DNA of 64,000 nt. It comes from Chimonanthus salicifolius. Lineage: Eukaryota; Streptophyta; Magnoliopsida; Laurales; Calycanthaceae. The DNA lies in contig CM023534.1 in NCBI GenBank assembly GCA_013350335.1, positions 15,525,802 to 15,589,801 of the forward strand. The letters run 5' to 3'. The notes under the pieces are model-generated. The model saw only the letters and a program-made list of their open reading frames with translations. It made no database searches and was not told where the DNA came from. Shown piece after piece: positions 35,763 through 48,600 of this stretch (position 1 is its first letter; each line of letters begins with the position of its first letter). The translations under genes were made by a program, and so were the position numbers.

Positions 35763-38700
35763 ATGGCATCTCCTTCGGAAATGAAGGTCTTTGCAGCGTC
35801 TTCGGTCGGTACGGGAAGTGTTACAATCATTGAATGGGAGGATCTGGAGCAGGAGTTGGCGAGGCTCTGGAGTCTCTCGTCCGCGCTCAATAAAGCTAAA
35901 GAGAAGAAGGAAGTTCTCGCGCAAAAGCTCCAATCTTTCATCCAGGTTTGCCATTTTCTTTCTCTGAAGATTTTTTTTTTTCTCTTCCTTTTTTTCACCT
36001 TCGAGATCTAAGAAGAATTTTTGGTATTCGTTAGCTTTTCTGTTGGATTTTCGTATCTAGGCGCAGTTTCATTGATGAAACTTAAGATTTTTCGTTTGAA
36101 TCGTGTCAAGATCCTTTTTTGTCGAATTTTGGTTTTAGAACGATTTATTTTATTAAATTGAAGTAGTATTTTAGTTTTTCTTTATTATTATTGAGTTGGG
36201 GTTGGAGAGGGAGGGTGGATTTTCGATTGAGTTTGGTCTTTACTAAGGTTTTATTTATTAGAAAATGGTTTTCGTTTTTAGAATGTTTGAATGCCTTGAA
36301 TTTTTTAAATAAAAAAAAAGTGAAATTTGGGTTTTGAAATGTTGTTTACATATTCTAGAGAATTTAGGGTTTGAGGGGGATTTTTTGATAGAATTCTGCC
36401 GTTTAGGTGGAGTTCATCTGATTGAATTTGAATTTTGAGGTTTGAGCGCTTGAATGCCATTGAGGCTATTATGGATTTGTGCCTTCAAGTTAGAAATGTA
36501 GAATGTGGGGTTTTAGAGGACTTCTCCACTTAATTTTGGTCTTTAGGTGGATTTTATCTGATAGCATTTGAATCTAGGGTTTGAATCCCTTCAAGATAGG
36601 CTTTTCCCTTTCCATCAGAATTGGGTTTTAGAATATTCTTTATTAGATCAAAGGCTTTGGGTGGTTTTCGATTGAATTTTTCTAAGGTGGAATTTACCTG
36701 ATGTAATGTGAATTTTAGGGTTTGGAGGGTTTGAAACCCCTTAAATAACAAATTTTAAAGCAATTTTGCATTTTTACACTGTTGTTTCACTAAAAGAAAA
36801 AGAATGTTGGTATATCGTATTGGGGTTCTTGATCAAATTTGGGTTTTAGAGTGTTGTTTATTGTCTGTTTTGTGTAAAAGATGGGTTTTTGTTTTGTTGG
36901 GAGAAAAAGAAAACAGGTTTGCATTGATATCTCTAGTTTTGCTCTTTGTTATTCGTTTTTCAAAAATGGGTTTGGGACTCGATCTGTATGATCGCTTTTT
37001 CTTTGGTTTTCTTTTTTAACTTCTGAGCTTTAATTGATTAGTTCGCTGGTTAGCGGGGTGGCAATATGGTGGGCAGGTAAGGTCTGAATCGCTGCGCCAT
37101 TTGAATGAGTTGGAGGAGATGCGTCAAAAATTGGAAGCTCGGAAGTTGGTGATGGGGAATATATTGATGCATTCAAAGACTGCAGCTGAGGACAGCAAGA
37201 AGCAACAGGAGCAACTTTCCCTTGCAGTTCGATCTCTGTGGGTAGCAGGGAAGGCCCTTTCAATGGCTTGCAATCAATTGCAGGTGATTGCAAGTTACTG
37301 TTTCACCTATGTATATTTTTTTATGTATGCTCCTGCAGTAAGTTTTGATAAGGTTGAAGAGGAAATAGAACTCAGACCCCCCATATACAAGGGATGAGGC
37401 TTTATGGTGATGATGATGATGTGTCTATGTGAACTTGTAGGCAGTGTATGCTATCTTACTACTGTTATGATTACTACTTATCTACTACTACATGGTCCAA
37501 AAAGAAAGAAAAAAAAAAGAACCTACATATCTGCTATTACCACCAAAACTACTACTAGTAGTCTAGTACCACTAATCATTTCCACCATCCATGTTTGCAT
37601 GCTTTCTTGTTATTTGTATTGACACAATTCAACAAGTTATGGCCAAAATATAGGCAGGATATGGAGTAGTTGCAAAGCTTCAACTGTGGGGCCTCCTTTT
37701 GTTACTCAGATGATCATTTCTGCACGTTTATGTGTGTTACCATTGAACTGTGTCTGCATGTAAATTAAGGATGTCTGCAGGTCACCTGATTGGCAGACCT
37801 TCTAGGCAACCCCTCTTTTCTCTTCCATGTAGTAGAACACAATATCTAGCTGTCTTATGTACTCCAATTTCACAACAATAGCAGTGACAACTTAACATGA
37901 TCTGATCCAACTGAAGATGACAGCTATGTGGATATCAAAAATCAAGAGATGGATGAACTTTGATATCTAGATTATTATTTACTTGCAGGAAGCTAGTACT
38001 TTGCTAACTGGAGAAAGGGGTTATGTTCATCTAAAGAACTTGCGGAAGAAACTGAGGATGAGACAGCAGTACATGATAGCACAAGTTTCAGCGCTCTATC
38101 CTGTTAAGGCCTCCTCACATGTACAGACACCGGGGGAAAATATAGACTCATGTTCTGACGACAGCAAATCAGGTAACATGCATTCAAATGAAAAGTACAA
38201 TGCCTTTTCTTTGAAAATCTCTGAAGCAAAACATTGTGTGGAATTTTTCGAAGTGCGAACCTCCTTTACATTGTTACAATCAGATTTTCAATTAAACTCC
38301 TTGTCATACGTTTGTCGCATTATAGCTTCAGTTATCATTGGAAAAAATAACCATTATGGAGTAATTTTTCAGGCTCTTATAAGGGATGAAGTTGAAGCAT
38401 TAAAGACTAAAAGTTGGTTCCTGGAGAAGTTGAAAAATTAACATTTGAATATGTTCTATGCAGAATCTGATTTCAAGTATTTATTTATTTATTATTATAT
38501 TTTTTTTGGGTAGAGATGACTGCTCTCTGGTTTACAGATAATAGAGTCAAGGCATCAAATTCTAAATTTTTTTTAATTCCTTGGAATGATTAGAATTTTG
38601 TTAAAATGTAAGCCTTTTAACCTCACTAAAAAGGGACAAAATTTATCTCCTTATAGATTCCCTAAGTCAACTTTATGGGAAACCTCTTGATTTAAAATGG

Positions 38701-39065
38701 CTGTAATAGGAATGACTTGCATCATGTCATGTTGCTCCTTTATGTCTAATAGAAAGTTAATGGAATATTTACAATCTGATTTCATTTTTCTTTCTTTGGA
38801 CAAAATGAGTGATTTTTCTGACTTAGATGGCGGAACAAGAAAGGGCACGAAAATTCTAGAACTTGTTCAACATCTTGGAATGATGTAGATTCTTCTAAAA
38901 AGTAGGCATTGCCATTCTCGTGCAATGTCTTTTTTATTTTTAAATTTGTGGTAATTTATTTTATTTGGCCCAAGACCTGAAGGTGTGACATTTGATATTT
39001 CCTCATGAGGGAAATTGAAATGGTAGCTCATGTTTTTTATTTCCTTTTGCATATTTCTTCTCTTT

Positions 39066-39163
<98 letters not shown>

Positions 39164-39201
39164 CTTTCTCACCAGGGAAACTGAAATGGCATCTCCGTTT
39201 T

Positions 39202-39259
<58 letters not shown>

Positions 39260-42200
39260 ACAATTCTCATTGAAGACTTCAGGATGTTGAATTTATGGGT
39301 TTATCTGCCTACAGGATTTTTATCTTGAGCCAAAGAACTTTCATTGTAATAAAACTGTAGGAATATCATCTCTTTTATTAATGTGCTTTCATCATGTTAT
39401 ACTGATTTCGAATTTAATTTTATATGGAGTGTGAAAGAAACACCTTATGTTTTCAGGGAATGGATCTGGTTCTTCATCAACTACCTCAAAAACTAATAAT
39501 CCTGGGACGCCATCTTTGAGCATTTTAGGACTGCAGCTGACAGTGCATCCTTTGAAGAAAATTAGTATTTTTACTGATAAGAAAGAGGTTCAGACGTCTG
39601 CAACTGCTCTAGGTTATGTTGCACATGTGAGCTCTATTTTAGATCCACCTCTTAAACGTTGTTGTTATTATTGATGTCATTGTTTTTAGTTATATCCTTC
39701 TGTTCCTTTTGAAATAGATGCCTGCATATTTTTCTTGATGATAATTTTCATCTAAAAATGGTTATGTTGGGAATAAAAAGAAAAAAAAAATATTACTAGC
39801 ACTAGAAGTTCTGTGTATTATCACTGCTCTGTGCTAAGGAGCCTTTCATTGTGGATATAATTAGATTTGCCCTTGATTATACATTTACTTCTGTTCTGTT
39901 GATGTGGTTTTGTAGGTTTATGCAATTTGAGGCAATTAACTCTGTTGGTACATGCTTCCTTGTTGCAGGCTGTCTTGCTTATAGCATCACACTTGGACGT
40001 TCCTCTACGATACCCTCTGCGTTTAGGAGGTTCACACTCTTACATTTTTGACCATGCACCATCCTTTGAGCCCACATCAGCTGATCTAGTGTCAAATCCA
40101 ATTGTTGGCATGAACGCGAAGACAGCAGAATTTCCTCTATTTTTAGAAGGGCAAGACACGACTAAAGCAGCTTATGCTATTTTTTTGTTGAACAAGGTGC
40201 GGTTGCTCTCTATGGTCCTTCAGTTGTTGGTATTCTTTTGCAAGTAAAGAAACAGATAAAAACTTAACATTGTTACCCTAAGATTCACAGTGATAAAAAA
40301 CTTAACTTTGTTACTCTTAAGATTTGCAGTAGTATCTTCAACTCCTGAACTTACTGATGCTATTGCAAAAGAAGAAGATGGAAAATGTACTAGAGATATG
40401 ACTGAAAGTGTGTCTAGATGGCATTATAGAACATGTATAAAATTTGTATTATATAGATTACACATAAAGTCCGTTTGTAAATAAGGTGGAGTAGTTATAA
40501 TAGGGCTAATTGGAGAAGTAGAATTCGAAAGGCTGTCCTCAGATGGATGAGATTATGGCTATGGTAATGATGATGACGATGAGAAGTGCCAGTGCAACAT
40601 GATATAGCATTGCCTAAACATGATGTGAGAGTGAGATTTAGATAAGTAAACCAATTGACGCTACTCGGAAACTACTCAGAGGAAACCATGCCTTGAAGAT
40701 GATATCACACAATGTGGTAATCTGTCTCAATCAATGTTGTTAGATCTGTTCCAGTAGTCATTCCAGTTTGCCTCATTAATGGAACATTCCCTTAAGGAAT
40801 AAATGGCATGAAAAAAATAAAATTACAGAAATATAAGACAGTAAAAGTTTGAAATGAAAGTAAAAATAAATATTTTCATCATTTTAATATTAATCTGAAG
40901 AAAAAACTTATCAAATATATTAAAGGCAGAATGAGGATGTGATTAGTGTCAGATCTGCAAAGAACATGCAAAGATCTCTCAATAATTGAAAAAAAGAAGA
41001 AAGAATGAAAGAGAGAAGCAGAGAGAGGAAGTTACATACCTGCATCAGATCTATCTCTTCTTGCATAGAATGTTCCCTGCATCACCTTTCTTCTTTTCAT
41101 TGAAATGAAACTGAGGGGTTATATTAGTGTTATTTTAGAAGCCATTCAATTGTAATTGGGATACATTGTTTAAAAATTAAACATCTTAAGATGGAATGAC
41201 TGTGATTTGGCCATATAATCTAAATACTGCAGAATAGATGGTTGAAATGAGATTGTTGAAACCAATGTTGTCAAACTTGAATCGTATCGTGAATCGGTCT
41301 AGGAGTGTGGATCGTGAATTGTACATCGTAAATTGTACAATCGTAAGAGTCATAACATTTTTTACATTTTTTTTCTTAATTATTTTTTTATACTACAATT
41401 ACATATAATTATTTGTGTCATCCATCAGAAATAATCATCCACAAAAAGAAGACACAAAAAAAAAATATCAATATCAGATTTAATCATAATTATTAAGTGT
41501 ATAATTGTTTTCTGTTAATATCAGATTTTTAATCAATATTTTAGCATTTAAATCATTTTAATTAGTATTCATTAAATAAAAAATAGTTTTTTCATTTTTT
41601 AAAATAGATACAAAAGATTGAAAAAGGAGAGATGTTGTTGATTATAAATCAACAGCATTTATAATTTTAAATAACCATTAATAACATCCATTAAACATAT
41701 TTTAAAAACATTAGAACTATTTATTTTTAGAATAGATACAAAAGATTGAGCCTAGGAAAAAAAGAGATTAGTTAATTGCTAAAAACTAATAAGAAATTAT
41801 TAAGAATAAAAAAATTAGTAAAAAACTAGAAAAATATATTAATATGAGATTTAAATAAATTTATTAGTATTGATTAAATAAAAAATATTTTTTAGAGTTT
41901 TTTATTCTTTTAAAATAGATACAAAAGATTGAAAAAAATAAACAAAAATAGGTTTTTTAATAAGAAGAGAAAAAAGATGACAAAAAATAAAAAATAGGTA
42001 AAAATAACATATGAAAAATAAGAGAAAAAGGTATTTAATTAAAAAGAGAAATAAAAGATTTGAGAGCAAATAAAAAAATGAAACGAAATATGAAAGTGGA
42101 AAGCCAATAACTTAAGCACATGGAAGAGCGGCAAAAGACGTGAAAGCAACACGTGAGTTTACATTTGCTGAGGTTTAGGGTTTACATGTGGCGGCGGATT

Positions 42201-43829
42201 GAGGCTTAGGGTTTACAATGGCGAAAACAAAGGGAAGAAAGAAAGGGCGAAATTAGAGAGAAAAAAAGGTAGTTCTTCCTACTTTTTCTTCTTCTTCCTC
42301 TTTTTTTTTTTTTTGTTCTTCTGGATCGAACGATTGAACGATTGTCCGAGTTGGAATTGCACGATCTGCGATTTACCCAAAAATTCGCACGATTATTGGC
42401 CATTTTCGATTTAACATTCGAGTTAACTCGCTGGACCATCCGACTTGAGTTAACTCGTAACTCGGACGATTTTAACAACATTAGTTGAAACTGTAAATTA
42501 TTTTTGGTGTTGCATTTTTAAAATGTGGAGCATACCTACCCTTCCGAATGAAAGAAAATCTTTTTCCTTTTCCAAATGCAAAAATTAAGCCCCTTTTTAG
42601 GATTCAAGCCATATTATAAAATGGCTACAAAATTTAAAGTTTCAATGCCATCTTTTCATTTCTTGGTCTCTTTTCCCTTTCATCATTTCTTGGCTTCCTT
42701 CCATATGGAAGGAGAGGAATTAGAGGGAGGTAAAGGAAAGGGCAAGATGGAGGCTAGGACTTGCCTAATGTTGTGCAAGGATTTTAAAGGCTATACCTTC
42801 TCTGATTTCCTAAGTTCTTGGGATGGGTACATGTGAAGGAGGAAAGGGTGAGTAGGAAACTTTTTTCAGAGGTTTGGGTCAAACCTCCAAGTAGCTTTTT
42901 CTAAATTCAATGTGGATGGAGCGGCTAGGTGTAAACTTAGTCCAGCAGGAATGGGTGGGGGGAGTACATAGCAATCAGGGGGAAATTTACCTGTTCTTTT
43001 TAGAGTCGGTGGAGATTAAGGAATCAAATGAGGTTGAACTCTTAGGTATCAGGAAGGCCCTTCGTTTGTGGTGTTCCTATGGATCAGGCAACTTGGTCAT
43101 TGAAGGGGACTTCGAAGAATGCCATAGCCTAGGCAAGTGGTAGGACAAGGCGCCATGGAGGCAGATTCATGTGCTCAAGGACATGAGGAAAATGTGCAGG
43201 GAAATACTGATTCACTTTAGACAGAATAGGAGATCGGCTGATGGTGTTGTAAACATTCATAATATAGGAATTTTACATGATCCTTGTCTTTAAGACCCTA
43301 CAAAATTCTCTACTTCGTCATTTCAAGTTTCAATAATAGCAAAATTACTTAGCTACCTTTCTAATCAAGCAAAACAAGTTAAATACATTAAAAAATGATA
43401 GAGAAAATGGAAAATATGCATCAATTGAGCCATCAAGCCTTGTATCTTCTAATGGATCCATATGCAATGGAGCCATTTCAAATTGAGTGGCAAACACCTG
43501 GGAGCCATAAATTTATTATTTTTTTTTAATGGGGCTTTAACCTTTGTCACACCTCAATTCTTGGCGTCGCTTGGACAAGGTCTGGAGTCTCCAGATATGA
43601 ATAGGCTATTGTCATGATGTGCTCTTCATCAATTGGAACCATTGGGTCTTCATCAATATGGGAAGCTTCTGTTCAGAATCTAAACACATCACTTTGTATT
43701 TTGATTTTGCAGGATCTAGAGCAGCTCTTAAATTCTATTGGTGGACAGAGTTTGGGGCCACGTCATGTATTGGCTAATCTGAAGGAGCTTTTCAGGATCA
43801 TTCAGTCTGAAGAATATATAAATTCATGA
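35763..43829 (+). CDS. VPS38: VPS38/UVRAG-like subunit of PI3-kinase complex II (six exons)
   Basis: Coding exons are 35763-35945, 37077-37283, 37989-38172, 39457-39626, 39969-40196 and 43713-43829. All borders are GT-AG and the phases join without a break, giving about 362 residues. The N-terminal half is a predicted coiled coil ([48 protein letters not shown]). The C-terminal half carries the UVRAG/Atg14-like block: [88 protein letters not shown]. Family members partner VPS34, VPS15 and ATG6/Beclin to make PI3P on endosomal membranes, acting in endosome-vacuole sorting and autophagy. Intron 5 (3.5 kb) carries a Mutator-like element and LINE remains, yet the exons are intact. Assignment to VPS38 over ATG14 rests on these motifs. 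Confidence 0.9.
37345..37425 (+). mobile_element. RTE-type LINE 3' tail
   Basis: A short AAGGGATGAGGCTTTATGG stretch ends in GTGATGATGATGATG, resembling the RTE tails at 10335, 22450 and 40560. It lies in VPS38 intron 2. Confidence 0.4.
39065..39258. repeat. Compound (CT)n-(AT)n-(CT)n microsatellite
   Basis: (CT)n at 39065-39090 runs directly into (AT)n at 39091-39160. After 40 unique bases a second (CT)n run covers 39204-39258. It lies in VPS38 intron 3 and gives spurious open frames on both strands. Confidence 0.95.
40470..40590 (+). mobile_element. RTE-type LINE 3' end fragment
   Basis: GGGCTAATTGGAGAAGTAGA, CTCAGATGGATGAGATTATG and a TGATGATGACGATGAG tail match the 3' end of the RTE copy at 22250-22475. 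It lies in VPS38 intron 5. Confidence 0.6.
41264..42483. mobile_element. Mutator-like non-autonomous element in VPS38 intron 5
   Basis: The ends AATGTTGTCAAA and, reverse-complemented, TAATGTTGTTAAA are inverted repeats. Flanks GTTGAAACC (41255-41263) and GTTGAAACT (42484-42492) agree at 8 of 9 bases, fitting a Mutator-type duplication. The ends are rich in ATCGT and GTTAACTCG words and the interior is AT-rich, with no transposase. Confidence 0.7.
42880..43260 (+). mobile_element. L1-like LINE RNase H remnant
   Basis: Frames broken by indels read [18 protein letters not shown], then [20 protein letters not shown] with [20 protein letters not shown], then [11 protein letters not shown] and [12 protein letters not shown]. 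This is the RNase H domain at the C-terminus of plant L1-type LINEs. It is decayed and in VPS38 intron 5. Confidence 0.75.
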
Positions 43830-45654
43830 GCAAATCCGGCCACCAAAATTTTTCCATTCTTCAGATAGTCCTTCTATCAAAATGTTCATTAACTGTTAGA
43901 TGCTGCTGACTCTGTCACAGAGACTAGTTGACTTGTACTCTTATGTAGGTGCATATTTTAGTGAAGCACCTCAACGTAGAGTCCTGTCAGAAGTTTGTAA
44001 GTGTGACGATTCTTATTGATGGCATTCTTTTGCTGTAACATAGACAGTCTCTATAGTGATAAGATGAGGTCAGAAATTTCACGTTGGGGAAAAAACTAAT
44101 AGAAATTTTGTTGAATCTGGAAATTTTGATTTCTATCTCAAAAATGAAAGTTCTAGAAATGTTGATGGAAATGAAAATTTGACTGTCATGTTACAGACTT
44201 AATGCTATAGGAATTATGTTTTATGCTATAGGAGACCTGCAGGGAAAGTTCCTCTTTTCTTCTCCACTCTGTGAATTTCCAGTTCCAGTTTCTTGTTTTG
44301 TTCAGTGAGCCCCAAAATGCTTGGGGGCTTATTCAAAATTACGATGATCATTTCCTAAAATGGACAGATTGTCTTCATTGCAACCTAACCACCAATAGTT
44401 TTCAGCAGTTATAACATCTCATGCTGATTGAAAAGCTTAGCTATTGATGCATCTAATTTTAATTAAGAATAATAGTAACTATTCATAAGAAATTGTAACC
44501 TTAATTCTGTCTTAAAAGATACTATCAGTATGGTTCATGCTCTTGATTGGCGCTGGGTAAATAAATTTCCAGGGCTCGAAGCTCAGAATAGCATGATGAT
44601 ATCTCTAAAAGTCTTGGGTTTTCGCATGCATGCTCAATTATTAAGCCCTTTTTCCTAATTAATTATGCACATAAAGCAGTTGAGTTAATTTTTACAGCTA
44701 CTTACATGCTCTACTTAAATTAATCCTTCTTTACTTTCCAAAAAATCCTTTCTTCTTCTTCTTCTTTGCTCTGAAAATCCTTATTTTTGTTTGGGTTGGG
44801 GATGTGCAGAATGGGGTATGGAAGGAGTTGTTTAGTCATCATTATTAGTCATCATTATTAAAGATTTGTTCTATCTTAAATAATTTTTGTCCATTTCTTC
44901 AAGTAGAGAAAAGGTCATGTACTTGGTTAGCAGATCTCATGAATATATGATTTTTTTTTTTCTTGAAAAGGGCATATATGATTTATCTGCCACTTCAAAA
45001 AAATTTAAAAAAAGAAGAAAAGAAAAGTGCTTAGGCTGCTTAGCAATAGTACCTGCTTGCATCTGGTAGATTGGTTCCCTTCCAAGTCTGAGAATTCTAA
45101 AAAAGGGAAAAAGGTAATTCTATTGGAGAAGTCTGACTGACGTTCTGTTAGATCTCTCATCATCCATTACTGGGGTGAAATTTACAAAGTTTCAGTGTAT
45201 AGAGTTAATTGATAATATCTCTTTTCCAGGACTTGCATTTAAATAAATGTCAAGTTTAGTATTTGTTTCAGTTCAAATCTTGCACATTTTTTTTCCCATC
45301 ACTGATAAGGATTATCATCTACTGCACACCCTTCTTTCTGAAAAAGAACTAAATTTATTCCAGACAAGGGATAGCAATCTGTAAAGCAAACTAAAACAGC
45401 CAGGCTCAACGAGGAATTGAGTCAAGGATTGGAATACAGTCAAGATATACAAATGCAGGCACAATAAAATCTGGCTTACTCTAGAAATGCCCAGCTTCTA
45501 TTAAAATATGCAGCTGCCCATGAAAGATTCTGCAACCACACCCCATTGAATTTAGTCTGACTTGATCAAATGAATTATCGAAATCCTTTGCTGCACTTCA
45601 TCCTCAAATATTCTTCTATTATGCACACCTAGATTCAAATTTTGTGACATTAGG
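43830..45654. other. Intergenic region between convergent genes
   Basis: The 3' ends of the VPS38-like gene (plus) and the kinase gene (minus) face each other across 1.8 kb. No other gene or clear element was recognised. Confidence 0.5.
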
Positions 45655-48600
45655 TCAATAGAACATCTCTCCATAGAGAACTTGAGTTTGGTTTCCAGAT
45701 TTTGATCCCTTCTTTTTGTAACTTTTTCTGTCATTTGTTGTAGAATAATTAGAACTCCTTGATGTGGTTGGTGATCTTGTAGATGTCTCTGCTGAAGATG
45801 CTGATGAAAATACTTCACTGATCTGACTTCTGCTACTGATTGAAGATACATCTGTAATCAGTCTTCTCCTGGCAAAAGTTCTTGTATTCTCTTGTGTTTC
45901 ATTGGATTCAGTAAGCGCATTTGCTGGAAAGAAATCTTCAATACCAGTTACTGTCTTTCCATCCATTATGCGCTTTAGAGCCCAGACAACCTGAGAAAGA
46001 AAAGGGTAAAACCATCTAGGCCTTTTTTTGCTAAAAGAGGGGAAAAAGGCTTATCGGAATGCATAAAGATTTAGCATTTGTTTGTGTAAACTCTAGAGTT
46101 TAGAATAGGAATGCAGTAGTTTCAGGGCAAGATGTCTGATATTGAATGATGAATCATATTTAATTTTACATCTTGAGGGAAGGTACTTATTGGTTTTTAC
46201 CCCCTTTACAATACCAATTCCCATTGCAATTATAGAAAGATATAGAAAAGACACTGCACTGTAATGGACTTCTGTTGTGGAGTAGCTTTCGGTAGTTGGA
46301 TCCAAATCTATATCAATGTAAAAATTGCTAATGTGTTGAGAGACTGTAATTGTGACATACTTTGTCCATGGATAGCCTTTTGTTGGAATCCTTGCTAAGA
46401 CATTTTTCAACAACCCAAACCATCCAAAAGAGCTGTAAGACATCATGTGAGTCTGCAAGACTAGAATCAATCAAGTCTGGGTACTTCCTTTCCTTCAAAA
46501 GTGGTCTTGCCTGTAACACAGATAACATCATATTTTTCAGAGTTACAGTTATCAGAAGGCTGTATTGGAAGGAAAAATGCAATGAATCATTACCCATCCT
46601 ACAAGGCTTTTTGCTCCAAGCCGCTTGTCCACTGTTGTTCGACCTGTGATCAGCTCTAATAGAACAACGCCAAAGGAGTATACATCCGTCTTAGTTGAAG
46701 CTTTCCCACTTTCAGCATATTCAGGTGCCAAGTACCCAATGGTTCCAACAACCTTATTACCTGATGAGTGATCCGACTCTTCATTTTGAGTTCTTGCAAG
46801 CCCAAAATCTCCAACCTAGCATGTCAAACATCAAATGAAAATCTGTGTAAAGATTATGTTGATATTTTTAAGCTTTGAGCTTTAAAAGTAGTAAGTAGGT
46901 CAGTACCAATGGTTCATAATCATGTGTTACAAGAATATTGTTTGGCCTCATGTCCCTGTGGATGATATTGTTTTCATGAAGATAGTTCAATCCGCTTGCT
47001 GCTCCCAGTGCTATTTTTATCCTATCTGTCCAGCTCAACATTCTAGGGTTTTCTGCGTCATTGCAGCATTTTTTTTTGGTATTAGATTTCCATTAAGTGC
47101 TAGAATTGATAGAACATTAAGGAAAAATGCATGAGTAGCCTGGTGAGTTGAGGCATGTTCTTATGTTAAATATTACTTCACATGATGGACATAGTAGGAA
47201 AAATATGAAACTTCTGCATAAATGACGCAAGGTATTATTAGGAATAAAATGATTGAACTGATGAGACTCATTTGAGTTTCATTTTCATAATTTTTACTGG
47301 TGTCATTCATCATTACTTTCTGCATGTCTTTCTAGTTAGGATTTATTTTTTAATAAGTCGATAAGCTGTGTCAAATAAATTATGGAAGTATTTTAAAAGT
47401 GGAAACTAAATGAATGAATCATGGTGATAGATACTGAACTCTTTTCTGATCAGGACAGTTATTGAACAGAGCTTCTGGCTGCCTCTCAGTTCTTTGATTC
47501 ATTCTAGTGATTGTTTTTTATATAAGTGATTTTAAAAGTTAAGGCAGTTTTGTTAGCAATGACAATGATTTAGGACCTTGATATTTTACAGGGGTGGATC
47601 TTATCAATTGATACTGTGCTAATTTCTAACCCCTTGCGGAATATTTATAATTATGTAGCTGGTCTTTTGTGCACCTATGTTTTGTACAGCAGAACTGCAT
47701 CATCACTAATAGAAATTTCAGATGTTTTATCAATAAATTCTAGGATTTTGTATCTTCATAAAAGAGTGCAGTGGATAGGATTAAATATGCCATGTGACTT
47801 CTTGTTCCATGGTTGACATTGTCTATCTGTTCTGTTGGGGTTGCCCTTGTGTCCTCAGTTCTTGCCTTGCAATAAATGTAAATTACAATTATAATCTAGG
47901 TGAACAGAAAAACGTATGATTGGAGGTTCATCACAATTCTCATACTATTGAGTTCGTACCTGAGAGATGCTTGTCTAGTGAACCATTGCAGACAAACTCG
48001 TAAACTAATAGCCTGTTATTATCCTCTGAGCATGAACCCAGCAGCATAACCACATTCTTATGTCTAGCCTTGCTCAGTACATGAACCTCTGCCTTGAATT
48101 CTTTCTCTCCTTGTGAACTTGCATCTTTGTGTTGCTTGACAGCAATCATCTGACCATTCTTCAACTGCCCTTTATAAACAGAGCCAAATCCACCCTCAGA
48201 AAGATAATTTTGCTCACAAAATTTGGCTGTTGCTGCTTCAAGCTCTGCATAAGTGAAATCTCTTATTGATCCAATCTTCGGTCGTTCATTTGAACATCCT
48301 TGACAAACAGAATTCTCGAATCTCTCTTCAGGCTGCCACCCTAGTCCAAATACGAGAAAATTACTCTCAACCCTGCTTTGCTTCTGCCCCGTGTTTTGAA
48401 ACAACATTTCACTTTGTTCTATTTGATCCAATTCTTCACTCGCAGGAAGGACGTTTCGCAATTCATTTGCTGCTTCTCTTTTGGTGCTTTCGTGGAGATC
48501 TACCTGTTGCATGTGAAGGGGTGAATGTTTTGCTTCATTAAAATATGAATTTGATGAAGCCTCAGTATTCTGTATATTTGGGATCAGTGACTGAAGATGT

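Noticed and set aside
39003..39263. Open frames of RERE and YIYI repeats
   Set aside because: They are translations of the (CT)n and (AT)n microsatellites.
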